Positions 53,670-64,000 of a stretch of 64,000 nt of DNA are shown one piece after another. The stretch lies in NCBI RefSeq assembly GCF_910589235.1, contig NC_060955.1, positions 19,363,403 through 19,427,402 of the forward strand, read 5' to 3'. The position numbers were made by a program, and so were the translations under genes. Origin of the DNA: Vespa crabro. Lineage: Eukaryota; Arthropoda; Insecta; Hymenoptera; Vespidae. Under the pieces are notes generated by a model. That model made no database searches. It was not told the DNA's origin and saw only the letters and a program-made list of their open reading frames with translations. Position 1 is the first letter of the stretch. Every line of letters begins with the position of its first letter.

Positions 53670-54110
53670 AACGCGTACGTTCGCGATGATGCGAAATGAA
53701 GATTACAATGAATTTCTGGCGATCGTCGATCTTTTTATCGAGATCAGAAAAAAAATAAAACGAAAAACAAAACAAAAAAAAAAAAAGAAACAAGAATTTT
53801 AAAAGTGGATCTATCATATTGATAAACTCATTTGCGGGCTTTTATATACTCGCGTGTATAAAAAAATTGATCATATGTTAATAATCCACGAAGTGAATTT
53901 CTTTAAAAAATTAAAAACATTTGAGAGACACGGAAAGAAAAGTACATGGAAAATATATGAAAATTTCTCTTAGGTAGACTATTAAAGTAACATTGCTCAG
54001 CGAGCACGGTGACAAATCTTCGATGGTATGGAAGAATAATGATTCACGGTACGCTCCCAGCCTTTTTTCGTCGTCAAACACTCCGCCTTATAGCGTATCA
54101 TCGTTGTAAA
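53670..54110. other. Noncoding stretch
   Basis: AT-rich DNA with an A-rich run at 53748-53790. Nothing gene-like. Confidence 0.5.
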
Positions 54111-54115
54111 TTTTA

Positions 54116-54200
54116 TGGAGGAGGCGGTGGCGTTGGTGGTATTGGCGGTAGTGGTAGTGGTGGTGGTGGTGTTGTTGTTGGAATGGTAGTGGTGTTGGCG
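54116..54200. repeat. GGT/GGC-rich G-tract repeat
   Basis: About 85 bases of GGT, GGC and GTT triplets on the plus strand. Read in frame it is a Gly/Val-rich stretch within a 77-codon frame lacking other support. Runs of GG spaced by single bases could form two-tetrad G-quadruplexes. Confidence 0.85.
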
Positions 54201-54539
54201 ACGTCGACCGTGGGGAGTTTTAAATCACAAAGAAAACGATGAATAAAACTATTCATTTGGCACGCTCGTAGATAAATCATATGACGACGGTAGGCGTCGT
54301 TGCGTCGGAACATTGTACGCGAATGACCACCTGTCCTACGTCTACTACACCTGCGTTAATGCTTTCGTAGGGGATTTTGCTGCTCGTAGCAGTAAAATGT
54401 TTCTTCTTTCCTTTTTCTGTTTTTTCCTTATCACTTTTTCTTCTTCTTTACGTCACGGGGAGATCGTAGTCGTGGCGTACTTAAGAGAATCCATCCTCCG
54501 TGGCAACTCCATGCGTCATGCTTTGCCGACGTTCAGAGA

Positions 54540-54552
54540 GAAAGAGAGAGAT

Positions 54553-54605
<53 letters not shown>
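54540..54605. repeat. GA microsatellite with GATA lead-in
   Basis: AAAGAGAGAGATAGAGATAG then pure GA from about 54559 to 54605. Confidence 0.95.
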
Positions 54606-54609
<4 letters not shown>

Positions 54610-54664
54610 GAACGATTTGCCAACGAGAGACGCGATTATATGGCTAAACTATATGGATAATCCT

Positions 54665-57600
54665 CAATAAAATCTTAATCCTCTCCTTAGGAACGTACGC
54701 GAAAAACTTTCCATCCCTCCTCCCCCCGTCTTTCCCTCCCACTACTTACCAATGAATTACGTACTGTTTATTTATTTATGCGCTCGATCGCGCATCTCTT
54801 TAAAGTTCATTTGTTTTTACAAAATATCGAGCCACGATAAAAGATACTCGTTGAAGATCACGTTCTTGATCCCCGACTTGACGTTAATCGGAATTAATTG
54901 GCAATATATTTTAGCATATATATATATACATATATGTGTGTTTGTTTTTTTTTACGCACTGATAACGTAAGTGTATGAAGATTTTTCTTTTCTTTCTTTT
55001 TTTTTTTTTTTAGAATTACGAAAAATAAATATGGTTGAAATATGACAAGATATAAAAGTAAATGATTTGCGTATTCATTTTGAATCGTTTTGGCCGTGCC
55101 TAGTCTTCAAAAAAAAAAAAAGAAAAAAAAAAAGACGAAAAGAAAAAAAAAGAAAAGATAAATGTTAAACAAAACGATAGGATGGAATATCTCATCGTTT
55201 CTAAACTTTTTCTTTCTAAATTTCTTATTACATATCAGCAATGATGAAGCACCGTCCAGATTACTTAATGCTCGCACAATGGCGACAACGGTGTGTTCTG
55301 TGCGCTGTAGGTATGTACATAAATCTCCGAACAAGAAGGGCACGCGTGTGCGTAAGTTTTACGAACGCTCGCCGTTATCTTGGGTTGTATCGGTAGGCCG
55401 CTCGCTAAATATGTTATAAATCCTCACGTAAAACATTAGGGAATGCTTTGAATGCGCCTAATGCCGGTCGCTGACTTCTTTCCATGCTGGATGACTACTC
55501 GAACACGAATTTCTTTTTTCTTTTTTTTTTTTTTTCGTCGATTATATTTCGTGATACATACAACGAATGTATCGTTGATTAAAAATTTCATAGGAATAAT
55601 ATCAAATGACATTTAATTATTCCTTTTAAATATTCTCCCCAACGAATTACTCCAAAAATTCATTAATTTCAATTATTATAAATTTTTCTAATTTTAATAC
55701 CAAATTACACGATTCCTGAATAACCATTCATAATAATTCTTTCCCCTTTTATTCTTTGTTAATTCAAGTATGCAATGGGAAAGTTAAAATATTTTCCTTA
55801 CAACAAATACCTATAGAAATAACTATCTGTCGATGCTCGATCGTAAACAAATCGTCGAATCGACTGTAAAGAACAATTGCGAATTTAGACGGTATAAAGA
55901 AAGAGATAGAAAGATAGTTGGTTGGACCAAGAGAGAAACCAAGAGATACGAGCGACTAAAGTCAAAGCGGTAGAGGAGAATGCGGTAGGAATCTAAATGA
56001 GACACAATCGTGGTGAACAATCGCATACCGACAGTGCACCGAGACTTTCTAATAAACGCTTCTCGGCGCCAGTCGGCCTTGCTAGGACTACTGGTCGTGT
56101 ACGTACTTGAATCGAACTAAACGTCTAGTCAATTGACCGAGTACCTGATTGATCAGAGTGACGCCTATCACGACGAATAACCTGATCGATTGTTTATCGA
56201 ACACCTTTTTAGAAAATGTCACGTCCAATGTTTTCATTATTATTCGTTTATTATCAAAACTCTCATCGCATTTATTCGAGTCTGACTTTATAATCGGTTT
56301 AAAACTAGCAAGCAGAACGTCCGGTTAATAAGCATCTCCAGTGGCATCCGGTCTTGGCGGCATGACCACCGACGTCAAAGGCTCCGAGCGTCGTACGATT
56401 AAAAGCTCGACGAATAAACGTTTTACGATGGTTTGTCGTCGTATTCCCAACTTCTCGTTGCTTTCGGTGATTGCATTTAAAGTGCATCGTTACCGCTAGA
56501 CCGTCTAGTTTTCTAGTTTCCTTGATGACGTGCGTAGATTTATCATGGCTCGTCAAATAAGAGAAACGTTTGACGTATGATTTTCACGTCGCAACCAGAA
56601 AATGCAAAATATTTCATTAGAATTTTGATTAGAACGTTGATATGATCCAAGATTAAACTTATTTTCAAGTAAGATCAAAAAAGGACTTTAAACTTTAATA
56701 ACGGTTAATTCCTATTTCGATTTCAGCGATTTTGAAAATCCCGACAGAAAGAGATATTTTATCTTCGAGCTCTCTTCCCGAGGATACATTAATAATGCCG
56801 AGGGCGATTTTAATACGCGATGCATTGTAAGCGCGGGAGCGGTTAATTACTTCGATGACCACACAGAGCGCACACGGGATTTAAAAAATCGTGCAATTAT
56901 GCTAAACCATCAACACTGGGGTCCAGCCCACCCATCTACATAGTCCGCTTTATATACTCTCGCGCCCCCTTTTACGTCAGGGTGATACGACGTGCCTGGC
57001 ATTCTGCACGTTCATCTCTCCACAATTTACGCGTCATGTGCCGCAGAAAATATCTTTTTTTTTTTCTTTTTCTTTTTCTGTTCTTTCTTTCTTTCGTTTT
57101 TTTCTTTTTTCTTTTTTTTTTTTTTGTTTTCGATCCTCTTGCCTTTCGGAGTTTGTTACGTCGCGCAAGGCTAATCGATAAGACAACCTTAATCGATGAT
57201 CGAGCAGATTAATTATAATTGAAAATCAAAAGTCATTTGTCATGAGAAATTTCAGTTCAGTCGATTGGAATTGACCGACCTAACCATTCCTATCGTCTAA
57301 CGCCAACGTTTCTTTTCATCTAGCATCGGAATACTTTCGAGGTATCGTTCTTTCCATCTCAGATCCTCTCTCTTTTTGTCCTACCATCACCGCCGTAACC
57401 ACGAGGCACCTGTTGCACCCAGTTTCGAGTCATAGCCACGAGGAGACGCCAGTGATCGGTAGAGATAGAAAGTCTTGACATGGCTATGGATTTTTGAACA
57501 TGTCTTTTGAATATTTATCTAATCATCTGATAAGGTTAACATCGTATCGTTCGTTAAAGCGATAATATCCGTCGGTTGTAATAAAAGATCTTAATCGTTT

Positions 57601-57810
57601 TAATTTTTTCCTTCGTTGTTAGTTAGTTAGTTATATCTGGTTTAAAGGAAAATACAAAAGGAATAACATCTATTACGATCTAAGCTAAACGGTGATTAAG
57701 AGTATCGTAAATTAGAAGAGTTATCACGATTTGTAATACAAACCGTTTTCATAGGAAACGCATCGAAACCTCCATGCAGCACCTTTCCATAAATCTCATC
57801 GATCTTCGTT
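54665..57810. other. Noncoding stretch
   Basis: AT-rich single-copy DNA with A-rich (55110-55158) and T-rich (54985-55012, 55509-55536, 57050-57126) tracts. A CG-containing patch at 56800-56960 with GGTTAATTAC and ACCACA could be a conserved element. A minus frame at 56305-56556 (83 codons) is unremarkable. No exon support. Confidence 0.5.
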
Positions 57811-57813
57811 CAG

Positions 57814-57889
57814 GAAAGTTCCCCTCGCGATGTACACGCGATAACTGTCGAGGCACTCAGCACGTTTCAAAAGCCGCTTGAGCAATAAA
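57814..57889 (+). CDS. Candidate terminal exon with stop overlapping AATAAA
   Basis: A fair acceptor CATCGATCTTCGTTCAG (AG at 57812-57813) precedes ESSPRDVHAITVEALSTFQK then PLEQ and TAA at 57886-57888. The stop lies inside an AATAAA at 57884-57889. The peptide is balanced and non-repetitive. The acceptor's pyrimidine tract is short and a 3' UTR this compact would be unusual, so it may be coincidence. Confidence 0.2.
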
Positions 57890-57986
57890 CGTCGTGGTTT
57901 TCATTCTGAAAGGCCAACCTATCCCTACCATACATCCCTTCGCGCTCGTCCCACGAACTACGGCGGAGTTCAAAAGAAAGAGAAAA

Positions 57987-58016
57987 CTCGGTTCTACCTA
58001 AGGTAGAACTAACGAG
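57987..58016. repeat. Extended hairpin with A centre
   Basis: GTTCTACCT, A, AGGTAGAAC at 57991-58009 gives perfect 9-bp arms. CTCG before and CGAG three bases after extend the pairing by four. Confidence 0.75.
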
Positions 58017-58207
58017 CGCCCCGCTGTCAGAACACGGAACAATAACGATCGTAAGCTCGAAGATTTAAGTGGAAATAAAAGAATTATTCGTTTGCCCGTT
58101 GATTCAATTAAGCCTCTAGACGGTGGCTTCGTTCCTGCTTTTTACTTCCTCCACGCTTCTTCCTACCACCCTACGCTATTTCTCTTTCCCTTTCTCTCTT
58201 TTGCAAG

Positions 58208-58343
58208 GAGAAGAAATGCCATAAACATTCGTTTCATCATCTCCACGCCGTTTCCCGGAGCTTCCTCGGAATTTATAGGTTTATTAGCCGACGAACGCGA
58301 TAATAATACAAATGCTATAGAAAGAATAGCCGCACACTTCTAG
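58208..58343 (+). CDS. Candidate terminal exon, 44 codons
   Basis: A strong pyrimidine tract TTTCTCTTTCCCTTTCTCTCTTTTGCAAG (AG at 58206-58207) precedes, with a one-base carry-over, RRNAINIRFIISTPFPGASS then EFIGLLADERDNNTNAIERI and AAHF before TAG. The acceptor is AAG rather than the usual CAG. A second frame closes at 31 codons, the third at once. The sequence is balanced. No AATAAA is obvious after the stop. Unknown product. Confidence 0.25.
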
Positions 58344-58349
58344 AATTTA

Positions 58350-59030
58350 TTTCAAATGCGAAAGGGTAACTCCGAATGATGTTTTTTTTTTTCTTTCCCC
58401 GAGACCTTTTATAATTTCATTTTTATCCTTCCACCTGTTTACAAATCATAACCCGTGTCTGACATGTGAAAAGGGACGAAACGTTTCTATTAAAAATAAT
58501 GCAAAATTTAAGACCGAAGATCAAGTCGATGAAAAAAAGGTTCTACGAACATAATCCTAAACAATCGTCAACATCGTTTGTTTTATAGAGGATGATGAGA
58601 ACACACCTTTACCTTATCCGTTCGTAATCAAGTTGGTAACAAGAAATTGTAGACTTCGAGTCAGTATAAAGACGAAATTTGCGCTGCGTGAATCGCGTTG
58701 TTTCTGTCAAGCCAACGAGTTAATTGACGGTAGCGGATTCATGGGGGGTGCCGTGTCCTTTCGCGTGCTTATTATCGTTAATTTTAATTAGAGGTTACTG
58801 CCGACTCTCAGATGGTGTTTCGGAACGATACGTTGAAAAGCGAAACAAAAACAGAGAAAAGTAAAGAGATAAATAGAGAAAGAGAGAGAAAAAGAGAAAT
58901 TCAGAAAAAGAGAGAGAGAAAGAAAGAGAGAGAGAGAGGTAGAAAAGGAGAGAGAAAGCAGCAGGACGTCCGCGTGGAAAGGTAGAACGCATTTTCGGTG
59001 GCCGGCTGGTGGTCAAGGCGAAAAAAGGAC
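58350..59030. other. Noncoding stretch
   Basis: AT-rich DNA, then a GA/GAAA repeat at 58855-58950. Nothing gene-like. Confidence 0.5.
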
Positions 59031-59226
59031 ACGTCTGTTGATCCTGATTACGTACGACTACGATTACGACCTCACCATTACTAATATCGTTTCTGTTCTT
59101 TGCGTATTCGAGAAACGAGGAAGCCCCGCGGTGATATACGTGAGTCTTCCTCGTGATGTTTTAAGAAACCCCCCGCTTATGCGTATCTTCCTTCCTTTCT
59201 CTCCTCCTCTTCCTACTCTTTCTCAG

Positions 59227-59487
59227 ACTTCTATCAGATTCCGAGCTAGTCTAGCCTTGACAGCTCCTGGTTTCTCTTCAACTCGATGCCCTGCCGTTCG
59301 GTACGCGTCCCGCGGTGAATCTAATTCCTCTAATCTCGAGGACAGGAGATATAAGATCCCCACCATGTTTCTCGTGGGAGTATATTATTTGGTACGAGTA
59401 TGCGGTAGGATCGTAAAGCGACGTTATTTAATTACGCGTCAGGTGATTAGAATATATCTACGTTTATTTAAATCAATAATAAGCTGA
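59227..59487 (+). CDS. Candidate exon after a strong acceptor, donor uncertain
   Basis: CTCCTCCTCTTCCTACTCTTTCTCAG (AG at 59225-59226) precedes the only open frame, TSIRFRASLALTAPGFSSTR then CPAVRYASRGESNSSNLEDR, which continues to TGA at 59485-59487. Possible donors are TTCG|GTACGC at 59301 (74-base exon) and CGCG|GTGAAT near 59312. Sequence after about 59360 becomes hydrophobic/basic and AT-driven, so a natural exon would probably stop earlier. No domain recognised. Confidence 0.25.
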   Translation, partial: TSIRFRASLALTAPGFSSTRCPAVRYASRGESNSSNLEDRRYKIPTMFLVGVYYLVRVCGRIVKRRYLITRQVIRIYLRLFKSIIS

Positions 59488-59657
59488 TTCCCCGATGTTT
59501 ATGCTAGAATCGAATCGTTATAAAAGAGAGACGATCAGGCTTTTGTAAAAGGAAAGATATAACATGATTTTACCCTCGAGGTATTCCACGCGTCGGACAA
59601 TTAAAATCGTTTTAATCGTTTGATGTAATTGCACCGAATTAGGGATGCCGTCCATCT

Positions 59658-59822
59658 TTCTCTCTTTCTCTTTCTCTCTCTCTCTCTCCCTCTTTTCCTT
59701 TCAGGTCTTTGATTATTGTTCGTCGTGCGGACGAAATAACAGACGGATAGAGAAGTAGTAGACGGGTGAGAGTGAGGAGGAAGGAAGAAGAAGAGAAATG
59801 AGTATGGTATCGAAGATGGTGT

Positions 59823-59894
<72 letters not shown>
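59658..59894. repeat. Inverted microsatellite pair CT ... (GA)30
   Basis: Imperfect CT at 59658-59688 and a 60-base pure GA run at 59835-59894 separated by about 146 single-copy bases. The GA run is among the longest pure ones here. Confidence 0.9.
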
Positions 59895-59898
<4 letters not shown>

Positions 59899-59899
59899 T

Positions 59900-60670
59900 A
59901 TGGGCAAAGAAGAAGGACACGAGCTAAGGGTGGTAGAGAGAAATGTTCCAACCGAGGGGAGCACTTAGTGGAATACGTCTCGGTGATTATTGGCCGTGAT
60001 AATGATCGAGTCCCTGCAAGTTGTCTATGGCGTGATTGTAGGTCGCGTTGGATCCTTAGGCCATGTGCGAGGGTGGTTATTAAGGGCGACTGGTTCCATC
60101 TCTGAAAGAAGAACTTCGTAAATTCAACGCGGACCGTGATGGAACGCTTCGAAGATCCTTTAGAAAAAAAGGTTCCAAAGGTTTTCTTTTTCTCGAACCG
60201 ACGTCAATCGAAAGATGTTTAGGATTGTTAGAACGGATGTTTAGAATTTTTCCAATTTCTTTTTTTTTCCTCGTTGATCGCGACGATTAAGAAAATATTC
60301 GTCAGCAATATTAAAACATTTTCTACGGACGATTATGACCGACGGGGCGCGAGAATAGCGAATTAAAAAAGTTATTACGAGTCTGGAATTTTAATCTACT
60401 TTCAGTAAATATTCTTTTAAGTGCCGTAAAGATTCCCGCGACATTCACGAATGTTGTTGCCGATCTGATGAATGTAACGACGTATGAGTTTCACAGCGTT
60501 CCTTGTTGAATTCTTTATTTGCAAGAGGGGCTATTTGGACCGACGTATTTACCCTCGAGAGACAATGTAATAGCCCGGTAATTAGGCGAGAACGATTAAA
60601 ACTGTTCCTTAATTGGCAGCATCGTAGAGCCATCCGAGTGATTTGCACTCGCGAGTTTCTTCTTCGTCCT
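59900..60670. other. Noncoding stretch
   Basis: Single-copy DNA of mixed composition. Frames at 60445-60790 reach the neighbouring CT repeat. No exon support. Confidence 0.45.
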
Positions 60671-60675
60671 CTCTT

Positions 60676-60679
<4 letters not shown>

Positions 60680-60717
<38 letters not shown>

Positions 60718-60750
60718 ACTCATATACATTCGCACACACACACACACGCA
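60680..60750. repeat. (CT)n then (CA)n microsatellites
   Basis: About 17 CT units, a TCACTCATATACATTCG bridge, then about eight CA units. Confidence 0.9.
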
Positions 60751-60930
60751 TCACACAAGCACACACATACAACACTTTGCTTTCGCATAGCGCTCTCACC
60801 TTCTTTTTCTTACCGCTTCTGCCTGCGCGTTACCCTTCGCCGATAAATCACCTTACCTCGTGTAAGTAGTAACTAGTAACCGATTCGCATTTGTATGACT
60901 CTCGTGAGATATTAGCTATTACAAAGAGTT

Positions 60931-61173
60931 ATGGCAAGAGCGGGAGAAGGCACCCTCGCCCCCCTCCCCCTCAGCTATGCTGGGGTGGCAATGACTGTGA
61001 TCCCAGGTGATAAATTGCATCGTGAAAGCGTGCTCGTTGAGTTTTTTCAAAGATTTTTACAAGATCACAGAACGGACGGACGATCCTTTTTTTTAAAGGA
61101 ATTTATGAAATTGGGATTATCTTTCTCGGCTTCAAAAACGACGACGATAATCGATACTCGTGATCTTTTACCT

Positions 61174-61174
<1 letters not shown>
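60931..61174 (+). other. GC-rich single-copy segment ending in poly(A), exon-like core
   Basis: 60931-61010 is sharply GC-rich. An acceptor-like CGCCCCCCTCCCCCTCAG and a donor-like CCCAG|GTGATA bound 32 bases (60975-61006) reading YAGVAMTVIP. The same bases form a small hairpin, CTGGGGT pairing with GATCCCAG. The whole segment is open from ATG 60931 (MARAGEGTLAPLPLSYAGVA) and is followed by an A36 run. It could be a micro-exon, a conserved element or a worn retroposed fragment; I cannot decide. Confidence 0.25.

Positions 61175-61210
<36 letters not shown>
61175..61210. repeat. Poly(A) run, 36 bases
   Basis: The longest pure A run on this strand, directly after the GC-rich segment at 60931. 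No target-site duplication is evident by eye. Confidence 0.9.
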
Positions 61211-61212
<2 letters not shown>

Positions 61213-61259
61213 AAAGAAAAAAAAATATTACAAAACTCTTATAGTTTCAATCGTTAATT

Positions 61260-62330
61260 AAATTATAATTATGTTAAATAAGCGTGCTTTTTACACCTGT
61301 CTCAAATAAATCATCGTTTAACCGTCCTCCACCTCAATTCCAACCCCAATCTCCTCTCTCTACTCACCGACCGATTTGTTTTTTCTCCGAACATTTTCGA
61401 ATTTCTTCATGCAAATATTTTCGCGAAAATACCTATAATAATCTCTAATCGTTTTAAACAGAATGATTTTTTGCGTCCACAACTTTGGCGGATAGTACGT
61501 TAGCTATTCATCGCCGTAGGCATTTCTATATTTTTGTCACGCAAAATTTTACTCTTTCCGTAAGGGCATAACGACAACTGAATAATGATTTCGTCTAATG
61601 ACTATTCTTAAGAGTCGCATTATAGACAGACCTGTTCCGACTTTCTTTGAAACCCTTTACGACAAAAACACCTCCAGGTGTTACTCTCATAGTCGAATTT
61701 TCAAACTGAACTTATCTCGAAGTGATCTTAGAAAATTTTTAAGAACGTTTAAAGTGGGAACGTCGACAAAAAAAAAAGAAAAAAAAGAAAAAAAGAAAAA
61801 CAAAAAATTATTTAACACTTAAATATACCACTTTTTATTTTTATTTAACGTCAAAATGTATCTTCGGCCATAGTTAAACATAATTCAATGTTTGTTTCTT
61901 TCTTTTTTTAATTCTCTCGTATTTTCTTGATCTATATTTGATGAAATATATTTAAATAAATTTATCTGATCTATTATTAGGAAAAGAAAGAGATTTCTTT
62001 AAAGGAAGAAAGAGAAATAAATTATACGCGTTTCAACGCATTTTATTCGGCCATCAAAGACGATTATGTCCTTTACTATGGCAACGCCTCGAGGTAAAAG
62101 TCCCTCTCTTTCAAAAAGGAGAAATTTTGGTGTTTCGTTCGGTCCACCCCGTTGGTCCTATCCACCTTTTCGAACACGTCGCGCGAATCTCGTTCGTTTC
62201 GACGGCGACGCGAAATCATCTTAAGCGCCAAATTACACGTATGCTAAGTGGCCGCGATTTAAATTATTATTATCATCGTGCTGCGCGCCTGCCACAGAAT
62301 TGCCCTTCCGAGAATGATTATACTCGGAGC
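61260..62330. other. Noncoding stretch
   Basis: AT-rich single-copy DNA with an A-rich run at 61769-61808. The 62127-62441 frame is CG-richer at first but ends in a TTTCG minisatellite. No exon support. Confidence 0.5.
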
Positions 62331-62364
62331 CTGGGGTGGCTCGTAGCCGCGTGCGTACGCTTCG

Positions 62365-62413
62365 TTTCGTTTCTCTTTCGTTTCTCTTTCGTTTTTCTTT
62401 CGTTTCTCTTTCG
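62365..62413. repeat. 11-bp minisatellite, 4.4 units
   Basis: TTTCGTTTCTC repeated, the third unit with one T-for-C change. Tandem arrays with a CG in each unit are unlike the dinucleotide repeats around. Confidence 0.85.
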
Positions 62414-62533
62414 AACTTCTCTCCACTCTCCTCTCATTTGAATGCGATTTCAACTGAAACAGTGGTACACATTTCTACAAATTTTATCATCAAATTATAT
62501 TCCTTCCTTAGTATAGAAATTTTATGATTAATT

Positions 62534-62570
62534 GATTACATTCAATGATTACATTCAATGATTACATTTA
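62534..62570. repeat. 13-bp tandem repeat, 2.8 units
   Basis: GATTACATTCAAT twice and a partial third copy. Confidence 0.85.
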
Positions 62571-62610
62571 ACACGTTTTTTTCTACGAAATTTGAAATAA
62601 GAGAGATATA

Positions 62611-62641
62611 AAAATTGAGAGAAAGAGAGAGAAAAAGAGAG

Positions 62642-62687
<46 letters not shown>

Positions 62688-62725
62688 GGAGAAAGAAAGA
62701 GAGAGAGGGAGAGAGATAGAGATAT
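62611..62725. repeat. GA-rich microsatellite
   Basis: GA with GAAA and GGGA variants, ending in GATAGAGATATA. Confidence 0.9.
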
Positions 62726-62729
62726 ATAA

Positions 62730-64000
62730 AACATAGAGATTTCTAAACGATAGAATGAGAATCACTGTAGAAATGATAGAGTATACAAAGCAATTCGTGC
62801 GCTCGAGCTCGATTGAAGGCGATTCTCGTAATACGTTATTAATTTGAATGCCTCGTGCGTGATGAATTATTTAACGATGTGATTAGCCTAATGCATAGTG
62901 AGTCCTCTTCCTTCTCTCTCTCTCTCTCTCTCTTTCTTTCTATATTTCTCCATCGACCAAGTTCCCATCTTCCTTCTACTTCGCTAGATAAATTTTCGTG
63001 ATCTTGGACACAACATAGACCCAACTCAAAGACCTCAATTCTTTTAATTGCTTAACTCGGAGGAAGATGAACTGTAGAAGAAACTGTAAATCTTTCTAAG
63101 AATAACGTTTATCTGATTATTATCATTGTACTATACACGGTCACGGTTATTTTCGACTTCAACCTTTATACGATAATCTATTGTAAAAAAAGGAATAAGT
63201 AGATGATTGTCCATGGTTGAAAAATAAGCGTTCAATTTTCTCTTCCTTTCTTTTTTCATCATTAAAATGAGATATGTATGGCGTTTTATTCGAAATCCAT
63301 AATATAGTATTAATCGGTCGATTTCAAAAGAAAAGAAAAAAGAAAAAAGAATTTACTGAAAATCTCTAAGTACCTTCAGGGACATTCCAGGTTGAAGATA
63401 ACAGAGTATTCAAACTGGAGGCAAGAATAGCTCGTTCGTTCAGTATAAAGATGATGAGGAAGAAGAAGAAGAAGAAGAAGAGTAAGAAGCATAAGAAGAA
63501 GAAGGTACCTCTGCCCGGAGTGAACTCTTTCGATGATCGTCAAGTGGACTCCGGTGTAATTAGGGCTCATAGTTTGGCCCGCGGTGAATACTTCGGAAAG
63601 TTTTTCTACCGAAGGTGAAGGAGAAAGAGATGAGCAGGCAAAGAATTCGTCGAATCGACAGATGGTCTCGCGTCAGATGTTATGGAATTTCGTGGGTGGG
63701 TCCAAAGACCCAAAGACGTGTCCCTGAGGGCGTTAAAAAGGAAGTTGTTCGAGTTATACGATGGTTATTTTATGATACATATTTCGAAACGTTTCGTCGA
63801 GTCTTTGTGTCGTTTTACCGATCACAATGACTCGCTTAGATTCCACAGAAGTTTTAACAATTTTGGAGGGTAAAGAGTTAAAGAAAAAAAAAGAAAAAAA
63901 AAAAAGAAAAAGAAAAAAATAAAAGAAACGCATTATTAGGGACACATCAAATTAATATCGTTATTCTATTTCCAATTTCTCGATCGCAGTAATTCGAATC
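62730..64000. other. Noncoding stretch to the window end
   Basis: AT-rich DNA with a CT block at 62916-62940, a GAA run at 63456-63480 and an A-rich tract at 63883-63922. A plus frame at 63615-63830 (71 codons, MKEKEMSRQRIRRIDRW, true ATG) is basic and non-repetitive but unsupported by splice or promoter signals. Confidence 0.5.

Noticed and set aside
54009..54242. 77-codon frame with a glycine-rich segment
   Set aside because: The Gly run is the GGT repeat; the rest has no support.
1..64000. CRISPR arrays, bacterial operons, phage or viral genes
   Set aside because: Tandem repeats are microsatellites without unique spacers; there are no ribosome-binding-site-led gene rows and no recognisable viral, transposase or reverse-transcriptase motifs.
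1..64000. A single well-defined multi-exon gene across the window
   Set aside because: Exon candidates lie on both strands with incompatible or undetermined phases and no shared domain, so I could not chain them into one gene.

Overview
This window looks like nuclear DNA from an animal, most likely an insect, and a hymenopteran is plausible. The sequence is AT-rich but keeps frequent CG dinucleotides (TCGA, ACGT, CGAT). It is packed with (GA)n/(CT)n, (AT)n, (TATC)n and (GAA)n microsatellites, and it has no compact operon-like coding, rRNA, tRNA or CRISPR array. The species call is inference from composition and repeat style only.

No gene in the window is recognisable by homology. It reads as a gene-poor stretch, either long introns or intergenic DNA. 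Most open frames over 60 codons are microsatellites read as Ser-Leu, Arg-Glu, Lys/Glu or Phe/Tyr runs. A rough estimate from stop-codon density at this base composition predicts a few open frames of about 100-120 codons by chance in the six frames. Frame length alone is therefore weak evidence, and all coding calls here carry low confidence. Calls were raised only where an open frame coincides with a polypyrimidine-AG acceptor, a GTRAGT-like donor, an in-frame stop followed by AATAAA, or a true ATG with non-repetitive composition.

Layout. 1-580: probable last exon and polyadenylation signal of a plus-strand gene entering from the left. 580-9,480: noncoding and microsatellite-rich. 9,480-10,120: a less AT-rich island with a TATA-like motif and open frames on both strands. 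10,120-18,500: noncoding. 18,500-21,680: the most gene-like part, with a 105-codon minus-strand frame, a TATA-like promoter, the longest plus-strand frame (low-complexity), a CG-rich island and a minus-strand frame with a signal-peptide-like start. 21,680-31,300: very long purine/pyrimidine tracts, a short TA-flanked element with CAGGGTGT inverted ends, and a few small frames. 31,300-37,200: several exon-like segments, including a proline-rich one with a GTAAGTAT donor and one with a strong acceptor followed by stop and AATAAA. 38,300-53,200: mostly noncoding, with a degenerate heptamer minisatellite (47,787) and several perfect hairpins. 53,200-61,260: scattered exon-like segments. 61,260-64,000: noncoding.

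No coordinated pathway can be read from the window. The notable material is structural: closely spaced inverted CT/GA tracts that would fold into long RNA duplexes, a fixed order in compound CT/TATC repeats, a 25-nt palindrome, a heptamer array, and the small inverted-repeat element. I did not find convincing evidence for a new gene system.
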